Shown here one piece after another: positions 33,180 through 42,263 of a stretch of DNA of 64,000 nt (position 1 is its first letter; each line of letters opens with the position of its first letter). The position numbers and the translations under genes were made by a program. The notes beneath the pieces were generated by a model. It was not told where the DNA came from. It saw only the letters and a program-made list of their open reading frames with translations, and did not search any database. The stretch is from an uncultured Collinsella sp. (lineage in GTDB: Bacteria; Actinomycetota; Coriobacteriia; Coriobacteriales; Coriobacteriaceae), in NCBI GenBank assembly GCA_934621295.1, contig CAKTVB010000004.1:95627-159626 (forward strand). The letters are read 5' to 3'.

Positions 33180-36100
33180 TTACGCGAAGTACGCCACGCC
33201 GCTCTCGAAGACGGGCATCCACGCGTTACCCGGAACGTTGGCGTAGAGGTTATCGCCGCGGCGCTCCACGTGACCCATCTTGCCAAACACACGGCCGTCG
33301 GGGCTGGTGATGCCCTCGATGGCGGCAACGGAGCCGTTGGGGTTCACGTCGAGGCTCATGCTGGGCATGCCGGCCTCGTCCACGTACTGCGTGGCAACCT
33401 GGCCGTTGGCGATGAGCGTGCGGAGCACTTCATCGTTGGCAACGAAGCGGCCCTCGCCGTGGCTGATTGCCACGGTATAGGGGTCGTCCATCTGGCACTG
33501 GGAGAGCCAAGGCGAGAGGTTGGACGCGATACGCGTGCGGACCAGGCGGCTCTGGTGACGGCCGATGGTGTTGAACGTCAGCGTGGGCGCGTCGGGCGTG
33601 GCCTCGACGATGTCGCCGTAAGGAACGAGACCAAGCTTGATGAGCGCCTGGAAGCCGTTGCAGATGCCGAGCATCAGGCCATCGCGAGCCTGCAGCAGGT
33701 CGCGCACGGCTTCGGTGACCTCAGGGGCGCGGAAGAATGCGGTGATGAACTTGGCGGAGCCGTCGGGCTCGTCGCCGCCGGAGAAGCCGCCGGGAATCAT
33801 GACGATCTGGCTCTCGCGGATGCGGCGTGCCAGCTCATGGGTGCTCTCGGCAACGGCCTCGGGCGAGAGGTTGTTGATCACGAAGGTGTCGGCCTCGGCA
33901 CCGGCGGTACGGAACGCACGAGCGGTGTCGTACTCGCAGTTGTTGCCAGGGAACACGGGGATGATCACGCGAGGACGGGCGATCTTGGCGCCGCTGAACA
34001 CGTGAATGTCCTTGGCGGCAAAGTCGATCTTCTCGACCGGCTGAGCCTCGAGTTCGGCTGCGGCGTGACGATAGCTGAATACACTCTCGATGCCGCCCTC
34101 CCAGGCTTCCTGCAGCTGGGCGAGGTCGATCTGCTCGTTGGCGGTCTCGAGCACATAGCCCTCGACAGTGGTGCCGAGCGGCTCCACGACAACGCCCTCG
34201 GCAACGTCGCCAAGCTCGGCGTCCTCGGAAAGCTCAACGATAAAGCTGCCGTACATCGGGGTGAAGAGGCTCTCCACGTCCACATCGTCGGCAAGCTCGA
34301 GGCCAAGCTGGTTGCCCACGCACATCTTGAAGAGGCTCTCGGCGCCGCAGCCGTAGCCGGGCGTGGAGACGGCGAGCGCGGTGCCCGCGGCGGTCAGGCT
34401 CTCGACGAGCTTGAACACGTCGATGAGCTGGGCGGCGTCGGGGCGGTAATCCTCACCGTAGACAGCAGGCGCAATGCGGACCACGCGGTTGCCGGCAGCT
34501 TTGAACTCGGGGGAGACGGCGCGTGCGGCGCGGCCCACGGCCACGGCGAAGCTGATGAGCGTCGGCGGAACGTTGAGCTCCTGGCCGTCCTGCTCAAAGC
34601 TGCCGCTCATGGAGTCCTTGCCGCCGATGGCGCCGGCACCGAGGTCGATCTGGGCCATCAGGGCACCGAGGACCGCGGCGACAGGCTTGCCCCAGCGCTC
34701 GGGCTGGGTGCGCAGACGCTCGAAGTACTCCTGGAAGGAGAGGTATGCCTTCTCATGCTCGAAGCCTGCTGCCACGAGCTTGGCCACGCTCTCCACGACG
34801 GAGAGGTACGCGCCGGCAAACTGGTCGGCCTCCATGAGGAAGGGGTTGAAGCCCCAGGACATGGCGGATGCCGTGGTGGTCTCGCCATCCACGGGGAACT
34901 TCGCGACCATAGCCTCGGAGGGGGTGAGCTGCGTCTTGCCGCCAAAGGGCATGAGCACGGTGGCGGCACCGATGGTGGAGTCGAAGCGCTCGGCGAGGCC
35001 CTTGTTGGAGGCGACGTTGAGATCGGTGACGAGCGAGGTCATGCGCTCGGCGAGCGTCGTGCCCTCCCAGCTGGGTTGCCACATGCTGCGGGCGACCACA
35101 TGGGCCTCCTGATGCTTGGGTGCGCCGTTGGAGTTGAGGAACTCGCGGGACAGGTCGACGATGGCCACGCCGTTCCACGCCATGCGCATGCGCGGCTCCT
35201 GGGTGACCTCGGCGATGACGGTAGCCTCGAGGTTCTCCTCGGCGGCGTAGCCCATGAACTCGTCGACGTCCTCGTCGGCCACGGCACACGCCATGCGCTC
35301 CTGGGACTCGGAGATGGCGAGTTCGGTGCCATCGAGGCCCTCGTACTTCTTGGTCACCATATCGAGGTCGACGTACAGGCCGTCGGCGAGCTCGCCCACG
35401 GCGACGGAGACGCCGCCTGCGCCAAAGTCGTTGCAGCGCTTGATAAGACGGCAGGCGTCGCCGCGGCGGAACAGACGCTGGAGCTTGCGCTCGACAGGGG
35501 CGTTGCCCTTCTGCACCTCGGCACCGGAGGTCTCGATGGAGTCGGTGTTCTGCGTCTTGGAAGAGCCGGTGGCGCCACCGATGCCGTCACGGCCGGTGCG
35601 TCCGCCGAGCAGGATGATCTTGTCGGTGGGGGCGGGGCACTCGCGGCGCACGTGGGAGGCCGGAGTGGCGCCCACGACGGCACCTACCTCCATGCGCTTA
35701 GCGGTGTAGCCGGGGTGATACAGCTCGTTGACCTGGCCGGTGGCAAGACCGATCTGGTTGCCGTAGCTGGAGTAACCGGCGGCAGCGGTGGTCACGAGCT
35801 TGCGCTGCGGCAGCTTGCCGGCAAGCGTCTCGGACACGGGGACCGTGGGGTCGGATGCGCCGGTGACGCGCATGGCCTGGTACACATAACTGCGGCCGGA
35901 GAGCGGGTCGCGGATGGCGCCGCCCACGCAGGTGGCGGCACCGCCAAAGGGCTCGATCTCGGTGGGGTGGTTGTGCGTCTCGTTCTTGAAGAGGAAGAGC
36001 CAGTCCTGGTCCTTGCCGTCGACATCGACCGTCACCTTGACGGTGCAGGCATTGATCTCTTCGGACTCGTCGAGGTTCGTGAGCTGGCCGGTCTTCTTGA

Positions 36101-36926
36101 GGTATTTGGCGCCGATGGTGCCCATGTCCATGAGGCAGACGGGCTTGGCGTCGCGGCCCAGCTCATGGCGAATCTCCATGTAGCGATCGAAGGCTGCCTG
36201 CACGACATCGTCGTCGATGGCGACGGTATCGAGCACGGTGCCAAACGTGGTGTGGCGGCAGTGATCAGACCAATAGGTATCGATCACGCGAATCTCGGTG
36301 ATGGTGGGGTCGCGGTTCTCCTCGCGGAAGTACTGCTGGCAAAAGGCGATGTCCGCCTCGTCCATGGCAAGGCCGCGCTCGGCGATGACGGAGGCCAGGC
36401 CAGCCTCGTCAAGCTCGCGGAAGCCGTCGAGTACCTCGACGGGAGCGGGCTCGGGCACGTCGACCTTGAGGGTCGCGGGAAGCTCGAGGCTCGCAAGACG
36501 CGCCTCGACGGGGTTCACCACGTAGTGCTGGATGGCCTCGACGTCTGCCTGTGCGAGGCTGCCCTCGAGCACGTAGACCTTTGCGGAACGCACGTCGGGG
36601 CGCTCGCCCTGGGAGATGAGCTGCACGCACTCACTTGCGGAGTCGGCGCGCTGGTCGAACTGACCGGGCAGGAACTCCACAGCGAACACGGGCGCGTCGC
36701 CGCAGTCGGGCAGCTCGGTATAGGTCACGTCTACCTGGGGCTCGGAGAACACGGTGGGAACGCAGGAATCGAAAAGCTCCTGGCTGATGCCCTCAACGTC
36801 GTAGCGGTTGATAACGCGAACGCCCGTCAGGCCACTCACGCCGAGAATCTCGGTGAGCTCTGCCTTGAGCTGCTGCGCCTCCACGTCAAACCCTGGCTTT
36901 TTCTCCACGTAGATGCGAGAGACCAT
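33180..36926 (-). CDS. purL: Phosphoribosylformylglycinamidine synthase, large single-chain type
   Basis: 1248 residues, the large PurL form. The N-terminal PurS-like part begins SRIYVEKKPGFDVEA. The synthetase core has NETHNHPTEIEPFGGAATCVGG and GRTGRDGIGGATGSS, with a second AIR-synthase-like half. The C-terminal class I glutaminase has IPVFPGNNCEYD, nucleophile Cys in GICNGFQALIKLGL and HGEGRFV. It makes FGAM from FGAR, Gln and ATP in purine synthesis. Large PurL is typical of proteobacteria and eukaryotes and is found in some Firmicutes and Coriobacteriia in place of PurS/Q/L. The start at 36926 follows GGAAGG; the open frame to 37094 has no PurL-like sequence. Confidence 0.95.
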   Translation of the reverse strand: MVSRIYVEKKPGFDVEAQQLKAELTEILGVSGLTGVRVINRYDVEGISQELFDSCVPTVFSEPQVDVTYTELPDCGDAPVFAVEFLPGQFDQRADSASECVQLISQGERPDVRSAKVYVLEGSLAQADVEAIQHYVVNPVEARLASLELPATLKVDVPEPAPVEVLDGFRELDEAGLASVIAERGLAMDEADIAFCQQYFREENRDPTITEIRVIDTYWSDHCRHTTFGTVLDTVAIDDDVVQAAFDRYMEIRHELGRDAKPVCLMDMGTIGAKYLKKTGQLTNLDESEEINACTVKVTVDVDGKDQDWLFLFKNETHNHPTEIEPFGGAATCVGGAIRDPLSGRSYVYQAMRVTGASDPTVPVSETLAGKLPQRKLVTTAAAGYSSYGNQIGLATGQVNELYHPGYTAKRMEVGAVVGATPASHVRRECPAPTDKIILLGGRTGRDGIGGATGSSKTQNTDSIETSGAEVQKGNAPVERKLQRLFRRGDACRLIKRCNDFGAGGVSVAVGELADGLYVDLDMVTKKYEGLDGTELAISESQERMACAVADEDVDEFMGYAAEENLEATVIAEVTQEPRMRMAWNGVAIVDLSREFLNSNGAPKHQEAHVVARSMWQPSWEGTTLAERMTSLVTDLNVASNKGLAERFDSTIGAATVLMPFGGKTQLTPSEAMVAKFPVDGETTTASAMSWGFNPFLMEADQFAGAYLSVVESVAKLVAAGFEHEKAYLSFQEYFERLRTQPERWGKPVAAVLGALMAQIDLGAGAIGGKDSMSGSFEQDGQELNVPPTLISFAVAVGRAARAVSPEFKAAGNRVVRIAPAVYGEDYRPDAAQLIDVFKLVESLTAAGTALAVSTPGYGCGAESLFKMCVGNQLGLELADDVDVESLFTPMYGSFIVELSEDAELGDVAEGVVVEPLGTTVEGYVLETANEQIDLAQLQEAWEGGIESVFSYRHAAAELEAQPVEKIDFAAKDIHVFSGAKIARPRVIIPVFPGNNCEYDTARAFRTAGAEADTFVINNLSPEAVAESTHELARRIRESQIVMIPGGFSGGDEPDGSAKFITAFFRAPEVTEAVRDLLQARDGLMLGICNGFQALIKLGLVPYGDIVEATPDAPTLTFNTIGRHQSRLVRTRIASNLSPWLSQCQMDDPYTVAISHGEGRFVANDEVLRTLIANGQVATQYVDEAGMPSMSLDVNPNGSVAAIEGITSPDGRVFGKMGHVERRGDNLYANVPGNAWMPVFESGVAYFA

Positions 36927-37251
36927 TGCTGCTGCCTTCCTGTTGGTAGTGGCTACTCGTGCCGGTGCACGGCGGCGGTCGCGGGCATACGCTCCGCGCC
37001 TTGAACCGTGCATAACATAAACCCCATCATCATACGACATAGGCCGCGTCGCATGGGGGCGGGCGCGCCATTTCTCCGGCTTGACAGATTTCAAAAACGC
37101 AAAGGAGAAAACGGCTGCGGAGGCTGGATGCGGCCTTTACCGTTCTGCGCGCAAAGATTGGGATGCGCCCCTGCATGACCGTGTGTCCTGCAGGGGCGCT
37201 GCGTGTGCGCGTGGTGACGGGATTGCCTCGCCGCCGACGTCTTTTGTTGTC
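36927..37251. other. Intergenic region upstream of purL
   Basis: 325 bp. It holds the purL upstream region and, at 37165-37199, an 11-bp perfect hairpin (GCGCCCCTGCA with its complement) that can end the FAD-protein transcript. No PurR-type box or riboswitch was recognised. Confidence 0.5.
37165..37199 (-). terminator. Terminator-like hairpin after the FAD protein gene
   Basis: Stem 37165-37175 with 37189-37199, 11 bp perfect, 13-nt loop, 53 bp after the stop of the minus-strand FAD protein gene. No strong T-run. Confidence 0.5.
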
Positions 37252-38646
37252 CTATAGCTCCGCCGCCAGGCGCTCACCCATGAGGTATCCCATGACCGAG
37301 GCCATCATGAGGCCACGCGTCCAGCCGCTGGAATCTCCCAAGCAGTGGAGGTTGACGACGCTCGTGGTGAACTCCTTGTCCATGGTCACGCGATTGCTGT
37401 AGAACTTGAGCTCGGGCGCATAGAGGAGCGTCTCTGCGGAGGCAAAGCCGGGAATGGCCTTGTCCACGGCGAGCATGAATGCGACGATCGAGGTCATCGT
37501 TCGGTAGGGAAGTGCGCTCGTGATGTCGCCCGCGACGGCATCCGGCAGCGTGGGGCGCACGTTTGATTGGTCGAGTTCCTTTTGCCAGGTGCGCTTGCCG
37601 TTGAGGATATCGCCAAAGCGCTGCACGAGGATATGGCCGTTGCCCAGCATGTTGCAGAGCCTGCCGATGTTTTGCGCGTAGGCGATCGGCTGGTTGAACG
37701 GCTCGCGGAAATTATGCGAGCACAGGATGGCGAGGTTGGTGTTGTCGGATTTGCGCTCCTTGAAGGAGTGCCCGTTTACCACCGCAAGGCCGCCGTCGTA
37801 ATTTTCCTGCGCCACAAAACCACCGGGGTTTTGGCAAAACGTGCGCACCTTATTGCGGAAGGGGTTGGGGTAGCCGATGAGCTTTCCCTCGTAGAGGACC
37901 TCGTTCACGTCCTCGATGACTTCGTTTCGCATCTCGACGCGCACGCCCACATCGACAGGTCCCGGCGTATGGAGGATTCCATGCTCGGAGCACAGGTGCT
38001 CAAGCCAATCGGCGCCGCGGCGTCCGGTGGCCACGATGACGCGCTTGGCGTCGATGCGCTCTTCTCCGTCCGGGCCTGCGGCAATGACCCCTCGGCAAAT
38101 ATCGTTCTCGATAATCACGTCGCGGCATTCGGTGCGAAAGTGCATCTCGACGCCGGCATTGCGAAGATGGTTCTCGATCGCAAGATAGAGCTCCTGGGCT
38201 TTCTCAGTGCCCAGGTGGCGGATCGGGCAATCGACCATCTTGAGGCCTGCCTGGATGGCGCGACGGCGAATGTCGCGTATCTGTGCGTTGTGTCCCGCGC
38301 CCTCGACGTGCTCGTCGGCACCAAAGGAGAGATAGATCTTGTCCACCTTGTCGATGGTTTCCTGGGCCTTCCCGGCGCCAATCAGCTCGGGGAGGTCGCC
38401 GCCGACCTCGTAGGACAAGGAGAGCTTTCCGTCCGAGAACGCGCCTGCGCCCGAAAAGCCCGTGGTGATATTGCAGGGCTGACAGTTTACGCAGTGCCCG
38501 GTTTTGTCTTTGGGGCAATGCCTCTTCTCTACCGGAAGGCCCTTTTCCAGTAAGACGATATGGGTATCGGGCCGCTCCTCGATGAGCTTGAGGGCCGTAA
38601 AGATGCCGGCCGGGCCGGCGCCGACGATGACGATATCTGCGTTCAT
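37252..38646 (-). CDS. FAD-dependent oxidoreductase of the COG2509 type
   Basis: 464 residues. The N-terminal dinucleotide-binding motif is IVIVGAGPAGIFTALKL. A Cys-rich segment follows (HCPKDKTGHCVNCQPCNITTGFSGAGAFSDGKL), characteristic of the COG2509 FAD-dependent dehydrogenase group. VIVATGRRGADWL and the C-terminal CLGDSSGWTRGLMMASVMGYLMG complete the fold. The exact reaction of this family is not established. It is monocistronic and convergent to nothing. Confidence 0.82.
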   Translation of the reverse strand: MNADIVIVGAGPAGIFTALKLIEERPDTHIVLLEKGLPVEKRHCPKDKTGHCVNCQPCNITTGFSGAGAFSDGKLSLSYEVGGDLPELIGAGKAQETIDKVDKIYLSFGADEHVEGAGHNAQIRDIRRRAIQAGLKMVDCPIRHLGTEKAQELYLAIENHLRNAGVEMHFRTECRDVIIENDICRGVIAAGPDGEERIDAKRVIVATGRRGADWLEHLCSEHGILHTPGPVDVGVRVEMRNEVIEDVNEVLYEGKLIGYPNPFRNKVRTFCQNPGGFVAQENYDGGLAVVNGHSFKERKSDNTNLAILCSHNFREPFNQPIAYAQNIGRLCNMLGNGHILVQRFGDILNGKRTWQKELDQSNVRPTLPDAVAGDITSALPYRTMTSIVAFMLAVDKAIPGFASAETLLYAPELKFYSNRVTMDKEFTTSVVNLHCLGDSSGWTRGLMMASVMGYLMGERLAAEL

Positions 38647-39003
38647 AGGATTTCACCTCATGAGATGGAAGCGCCCGGGCGAACCTTACTGCCCCGGGGA
38701 GGCGCCCTAAATATGCTAATAATCAGGCTGCATAAAGACAAGGAAGGGCAGCTCGAGCGGGCGGTATTCCCGGTGAATAACAGCGGGGGCGGTTATTGTT
38801 CTGCAGACAGGAGCGAGTTGTCCCATATCGCGTGGCGGGTCCTCAGGCAGCCAATGCGCTGGGAACATGTCGCTCGGGCGAGGGGCATTTGCTGCCGCTG
38901 GCGGGCGTATCTGTTGCGAGTGCGCGAACATTCGCGACGTCCATTGCGGCATGCGCCATAATGGGACCGTTTGATATCCCCGGCCCTTTGGAGCGTGACC
39001 ATC
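38647..39003. other. Divergent intergenic region
   Basis: 357 bp between the divergent FAD protein and M81 peptidase genes. A GC-rich imperfect hairpin lies around 38669-38705. An antisense open frame crosses it but has no recognisable domain. No RNA element identified. Confidence 0.4.
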
Positions 39004-40530
39004 ATGTCCAAACCCTACCGTATTGCCGTCGGCGGCCTTCATATCGAGTGTTCCGAGTTCACCCCCTACCGCTCGGGCGAGGCGGCGTTTCGTGTCCGTC
39101 GTGGCCAGGAGCTGCTCGACAGCCATCCCTGGATCACGGGTGACACCTCCGCGATCGATGCCTCACGCCTTGAGCGTTTTGGCGCTATCGAGCGCGTCGA
39201 GGGCGTCGAGTGGGTGCCCCTTACCTATGCCGGCGCCCTTCCTGGCGGCCCGGTGACCAACGAGTTTTTCAACGCGTGGCTCGATGAGTTCTGCGCGCTG
39301 CTCGAGCAGGCCCATAAAGAGAAGCCTCTCGATGCCGTGCTGCTCACCATTCACGGCGCCGCGAGCGTGGTCGGCGTGGAGGACGGCGAGGGCGTAGTCG
39401 CCTCCCGCGTACGCCAGATTGTGGGCAAGGACGTTCCCATCGCCGCCTCCATGGACCTGCACGGTTGCATCTCGGACCTTCTGTTTGAATCGTGCGACCT
39501 GCTCACGTGCTATCGCACCGCCCCGCACATCGACGTTCCCTGGACGCACGAGCGCGCAGCCCGTGCCCTCGTCAAGGTGCTCGATAATCCCGAGCGCACG
39601 CTCTATCGCGCCCGCGTGAACGTGCCCGTGCTGCTTCCGGGCGAGAAGACTTCGACCGAGGTGGAGCCCGGTGCGAGCATGTACGCCAAGTTGGGTGTCT
39701 ACCAGCTGCAAGACGACGTGTTCGACACGTCCATCTGGATGGGTTTTCCCTGGGCCGATATGGAGCGCTGCCACGGTGCCGTCGTGTCCTATGGCTACGA
39801 TGAGCAGGCCGTGTGCGATGCAGCCATGGCTGCCGCTCAGGACTTCTGGGACAACGCCGGCGTCTTCGAGTTCGTGGGTCCCACCGATACCGCCGAGGGT
39901 TCCGTTGCCCAGGCACTCTCTGCCGAAGTGAGCCCGTTCTTCGTTTCCGATACGGGCGATAACCCCGGTGCCGGTGGCACGGACGACAGCACCGTCTTTT
40001 TGCGCGAGATTCTCGACGCCTATCGTGCCCAGGGCAGCACGAAGCGCGTCGTCTTCGCGTCGCTCAACGACCCCGCTGCCGTCGAGGCATGCGAGCAGGC
40101 GGGCGCGGGCGCTCCCGTTCGCTTGGCTGTGGGCGCCATGACCGGCGGCGTGTCCGGCGAGCCCGTGATGATGGACGGCGTGGTTGACCGTCTGTTTGAC
40201 GAGTACCGCAGCGGCGGCAAGAGTGCCGTTATCGCCGAAGGCAACTTCAAGGTCATCGTCACCACGGCGCGTACGCAGTTTGGCTGTTCCGAGCAGTACG
40301 AGGCCGCCGGCACGCCGTTTGACGCCGAGGATATCGTCGTGGTCAAGATGGGCTACCTCGAGCCCGACCTGTCCGCCGCCGCCAAGGGCTGGGTCATGGC
40401 GCTCACGCCGGGTGCCGTGGACCAGGACCTCCCGCGCCTTGGTCACCACAAGATCGTGCGCCCGCTCTATCCCTTCGATGAGCTGCCGTTCGATCCCAAG
40501 CTGACGGTCGATCTCCTCTCTCGCGCTTAA
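39004..40530 (+). CDS. M81-family metallopeptidase (MlrC-like)
   Basis: 508 residues. The start RIAVGGLHIECSEFTP contains the conserved His-Glu of the M81/DUF1485 N-terminal domain (usually HExNTF). SMDLHGCISDLLFESCDLLTCYRTAPHIDVPWTHERAA contains metal-binding His residues, SDTGDNPGAGGTDDST is the conserved DNPGGG-like loop, and VVKMGYLEPDLSAAAKGWVMALTPGAVDQDL is the C-terminal MlrC domain. MlrC degrades linearised microcystin; bacterial homologues probably act on peptides or other amide bonds. Start 39004 is chosen by homology; the open frame begins at 38971. Confidence 0.87.
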   Translation: MSKPYRIAVGGLHIECSEFTPYRSGEAAFRVRRGQELLDSHPWITGDTSAIDASRLERFGAIERVEGVEWVPLTYAGALPGGPVTNEFFNAWLDEFCALLEQAHKEKPLDAVLLTIHGAASVVGVEDGEGVVASRVRQIVGKDVPIAASMDLHGCISDLLFESCDLLTCYRTAPHIDVPWTHERAARALVKVLDNPERTLYRARVNVPVLLPGEKTSTEVEPGASMYAKLGVYQLQDDVFDTSIWMGFPWADMERCHGAVVSYGYDEQAVCDAAMAAAQDFWDNAGVFEFVGPTDTAEGSVAQALSAEVSPFFVSDTGDNPGAGGTDDSTVFLREILDAYRAQGSTKRVVFASLNDPAAVEACEQAGAGAPVRLAVGAMTGGVSGEPVMMDGVVDRLFDEYRSGGKSAVIAEGNFKVIVTTARTQFGCSEQYEAAGTPFDAEDIVVVKMGYLEPDLSAAAKGWVMALTPGAVDQDLPRLGHHKIVRPLYPFDELPFDPKLTVDLLSRA

Positions 40531-40628
40531 TTTCGTCGCTTTTCTTGAGGCTCCTTTCGGCTTTTCCTCTTGCAGATTCCCACATCTCAAAACGGGTACA
40601 GTGGAAACGTACGAAAGGAGCCCTTTTC

Positions 40629-42179
40629 ATGGCTTTTGTCTCTTTGGCGATTATCGCGGGCGTGGCGTTTGCCTGCCCGGTCCTCGCCGCCCTCGTTCCG
40701 GGCCGCGCTATTCCCGAGACAGTGTTTTTGCTGTTGGCGGGCGCTGTGCTCGGACCTCACATGCTCGGCTTCATCCATGTTGACGAGGCGGTGTCCATCG
40801 TATCGGAGCTCGGCCTTGCATTTTTGTTTTTGCTTGCAGGCTACGAGATCAATCCTAAACATGTTGTTGGGGGCGAGGGCCGTTGGGCCTTGGGGACTTG
40901 GGTCGTGTCATTCCTGCTTGCCTGGCTTGCCGTTCGCATGACGCCGGTGTTCTCGGCGGGCAGCATCGACGGCATCGCGGTCACGCTCGCGCTCACCTCG
41001 ACGGCGTTGGGCACGCTCATGCCTATCCTGCATGAGCGCTCGCTTGTGGGAACACGCTTGGGCGATTCGATCTTGGCATACGGTACCTGGGGAGAGCTCG
41101 GCCCCGTTCTTGCGATGTCCGTGCTGCTCTCTGCGCGCAGCAGCGTTCAGACGCTCATGATCCTTGCTGCGTTCCTGGTCGTATGCGTGGTGCTTGCAGC
41201 CGTGCCGGCGCGCTCGCGCAAGCTAGGCAATCGCTTCTTCCGCTTTATCCAGAACCGTGCCGACACCACGTCGCAGACGTTCGTGCGTCTCACGGTTTTC
41301 ATTCTTATCGTGCTTGTGGCCTTTACGGCGATCTTCGACCTCGACATCGTGCTTGGCGCTTTTGCCGCGGGCTTTGTCCTGCGCTTTATCATCCCCGAAG
41401 GCGACCATACGCTCGAAAGCAAGCTCGAGGGCTTGGCGTACGGCTTTTTGATCCCGGTCTTCTTCTGCGTGTCGGGCGCCAAGATCAATCTGGCCGCCGT
41501 TGCCGCCAACCCGGTGATGCTCCTGGGCTTTATCGTGGCGCTGCTCGTAATCCGCGCCGTGCCCATCGCCATCTCTATGAAGCTTTGCCCGCTCACGCGT
41601 GACGTTTCGCCGCATGGCCGTACCACGGTGGCGCTCTACTGCACTACGGCGCTGCCCATCATCGTCGCTGTCACGAGCGTGGCTGTTTCGGCGGGCGCCA
41701 TGGGGCAAGATGTAGCATCTGTGCTCGTGGCCGCGGGCGCGTGCACGGTGTTCCTCATGCCGCTGCTTGCGCAGGCGACGTATCGCATGGTCGACGCTCG
41801 TCCGCTCGAGGCCGCCAGTCAGGTTGTCGAGCATCCCCACGACGCCGCACAGATCATTCGCGAGCATCACGACTTGGCAAAGCTGCTGGCGCGCGAGCAC
41901 AAAGTCCTTACCTCGCACGGGCATGGCGATGCGACTGACGAGGCTCCCACCTGGGGAAACATTGCAGAACATATCGCTGCGGACCCGTTGCATCATCGTT
42001 CGATCGACGATCGCATCGCCGCCGCGGCGCACCTGCTTGCTGAGGACGTTTACGAAAACGAGGTCGACCCTTCGTCTCTCTCGCCGCGCGAGCGTCGACG
42101 CCTCGAGCGCGCGAAGCTTGCGGTGCAAGAGTACCGACGCCGCATGCTCGAGCTTCGTCACGAGGACGATGCCGGATAA
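40629..42179 (+). CDS. Kef-type cation/proton antiporter (CPA2)
   Basis: 516 residues. The first about 390 form 11-13 membrane segments with CPA2 features: FLLLAGAVLGPHMLGFI, ELGLAFLFLLAGYEINP, LTSTALGTLMPIL, FDLDIVLGAFAAGFVLRF. The last about 125 residues are a hydrophilic, His-rich helical tail (HGHGDATDEAP and a charged coiled-coil-like end) instead of the TrkA-N domain usual in Kef proteins. Likely exchanges Na+ or K+ for H+. AAAGGAGC precedes the ATG at 40629. Confidence 0.87.
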   Translation: MAFVSLAIIAGVAFACPVLAALVPGRAIPETVFLLLAGAVLGPHMLGFIHVDEAVSIVSELGLAFLFLLAGYEINPKHVVGGEGRWALGTWVVSFLLAWLAVRMTPVFSAGSIDGIAVTLALTSTALGTLMPILHERSLVGTRLGDSILAYGTWGELGPVLAMSVLLSARSSVQTLMILAAFLVVCVVLAAVPARSRKLGNRFFRFIQNRADTTSQTFVRLTVFILIVLVAFTAIFDLDIVLGAFAAGFVLRFIIPEGDHTLESKLEGLAYGFLIPVFFCVSGAKINLAAVAANPVMLLGFIVALLVIRAVPIAISMKLCPLTRDVSPHGRTTVALYCTTALPIIVAVTSVAVSAGAMGQDVASVLVAAGACTVFLMPLLAQATYRMVDARPLEAASQVVEHPHDAAQIIREHHDLAKLLAREHKVLTSHGHGDATDEAPTWGNIAEHIAADPLHHRSIDDRIAAAAHLLAEDVYENEVDPSSLSPRERRRLERAKLAVQEYRRRMLELRHEDDAG

Positions 42180-42263
42180 GATGCACGGCGAGGGCTGCGC
42201 GGCGGTGTGAAAAGGACTACCCTCGAAATGTTCGAAATCGAATCCAAAGCCTAAGGAGGACCT

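Noticed and set aside
33270..37004. Very long plus-strand open frame (about 1244 codons) opposite purL
   Set aside because: It is a GC-driven antisense frame: low-complexity Gly/Ala/His/Leu product, no domain, no RBS. purL on the minus strand has complete motifs.
38716..39126. Minus-strand frame of 136 codons between the FAD protein and M81 genes
   Set aside because: It overlaps the start of the M81 peptidase, has no recognisable domain and no convincing RBS.
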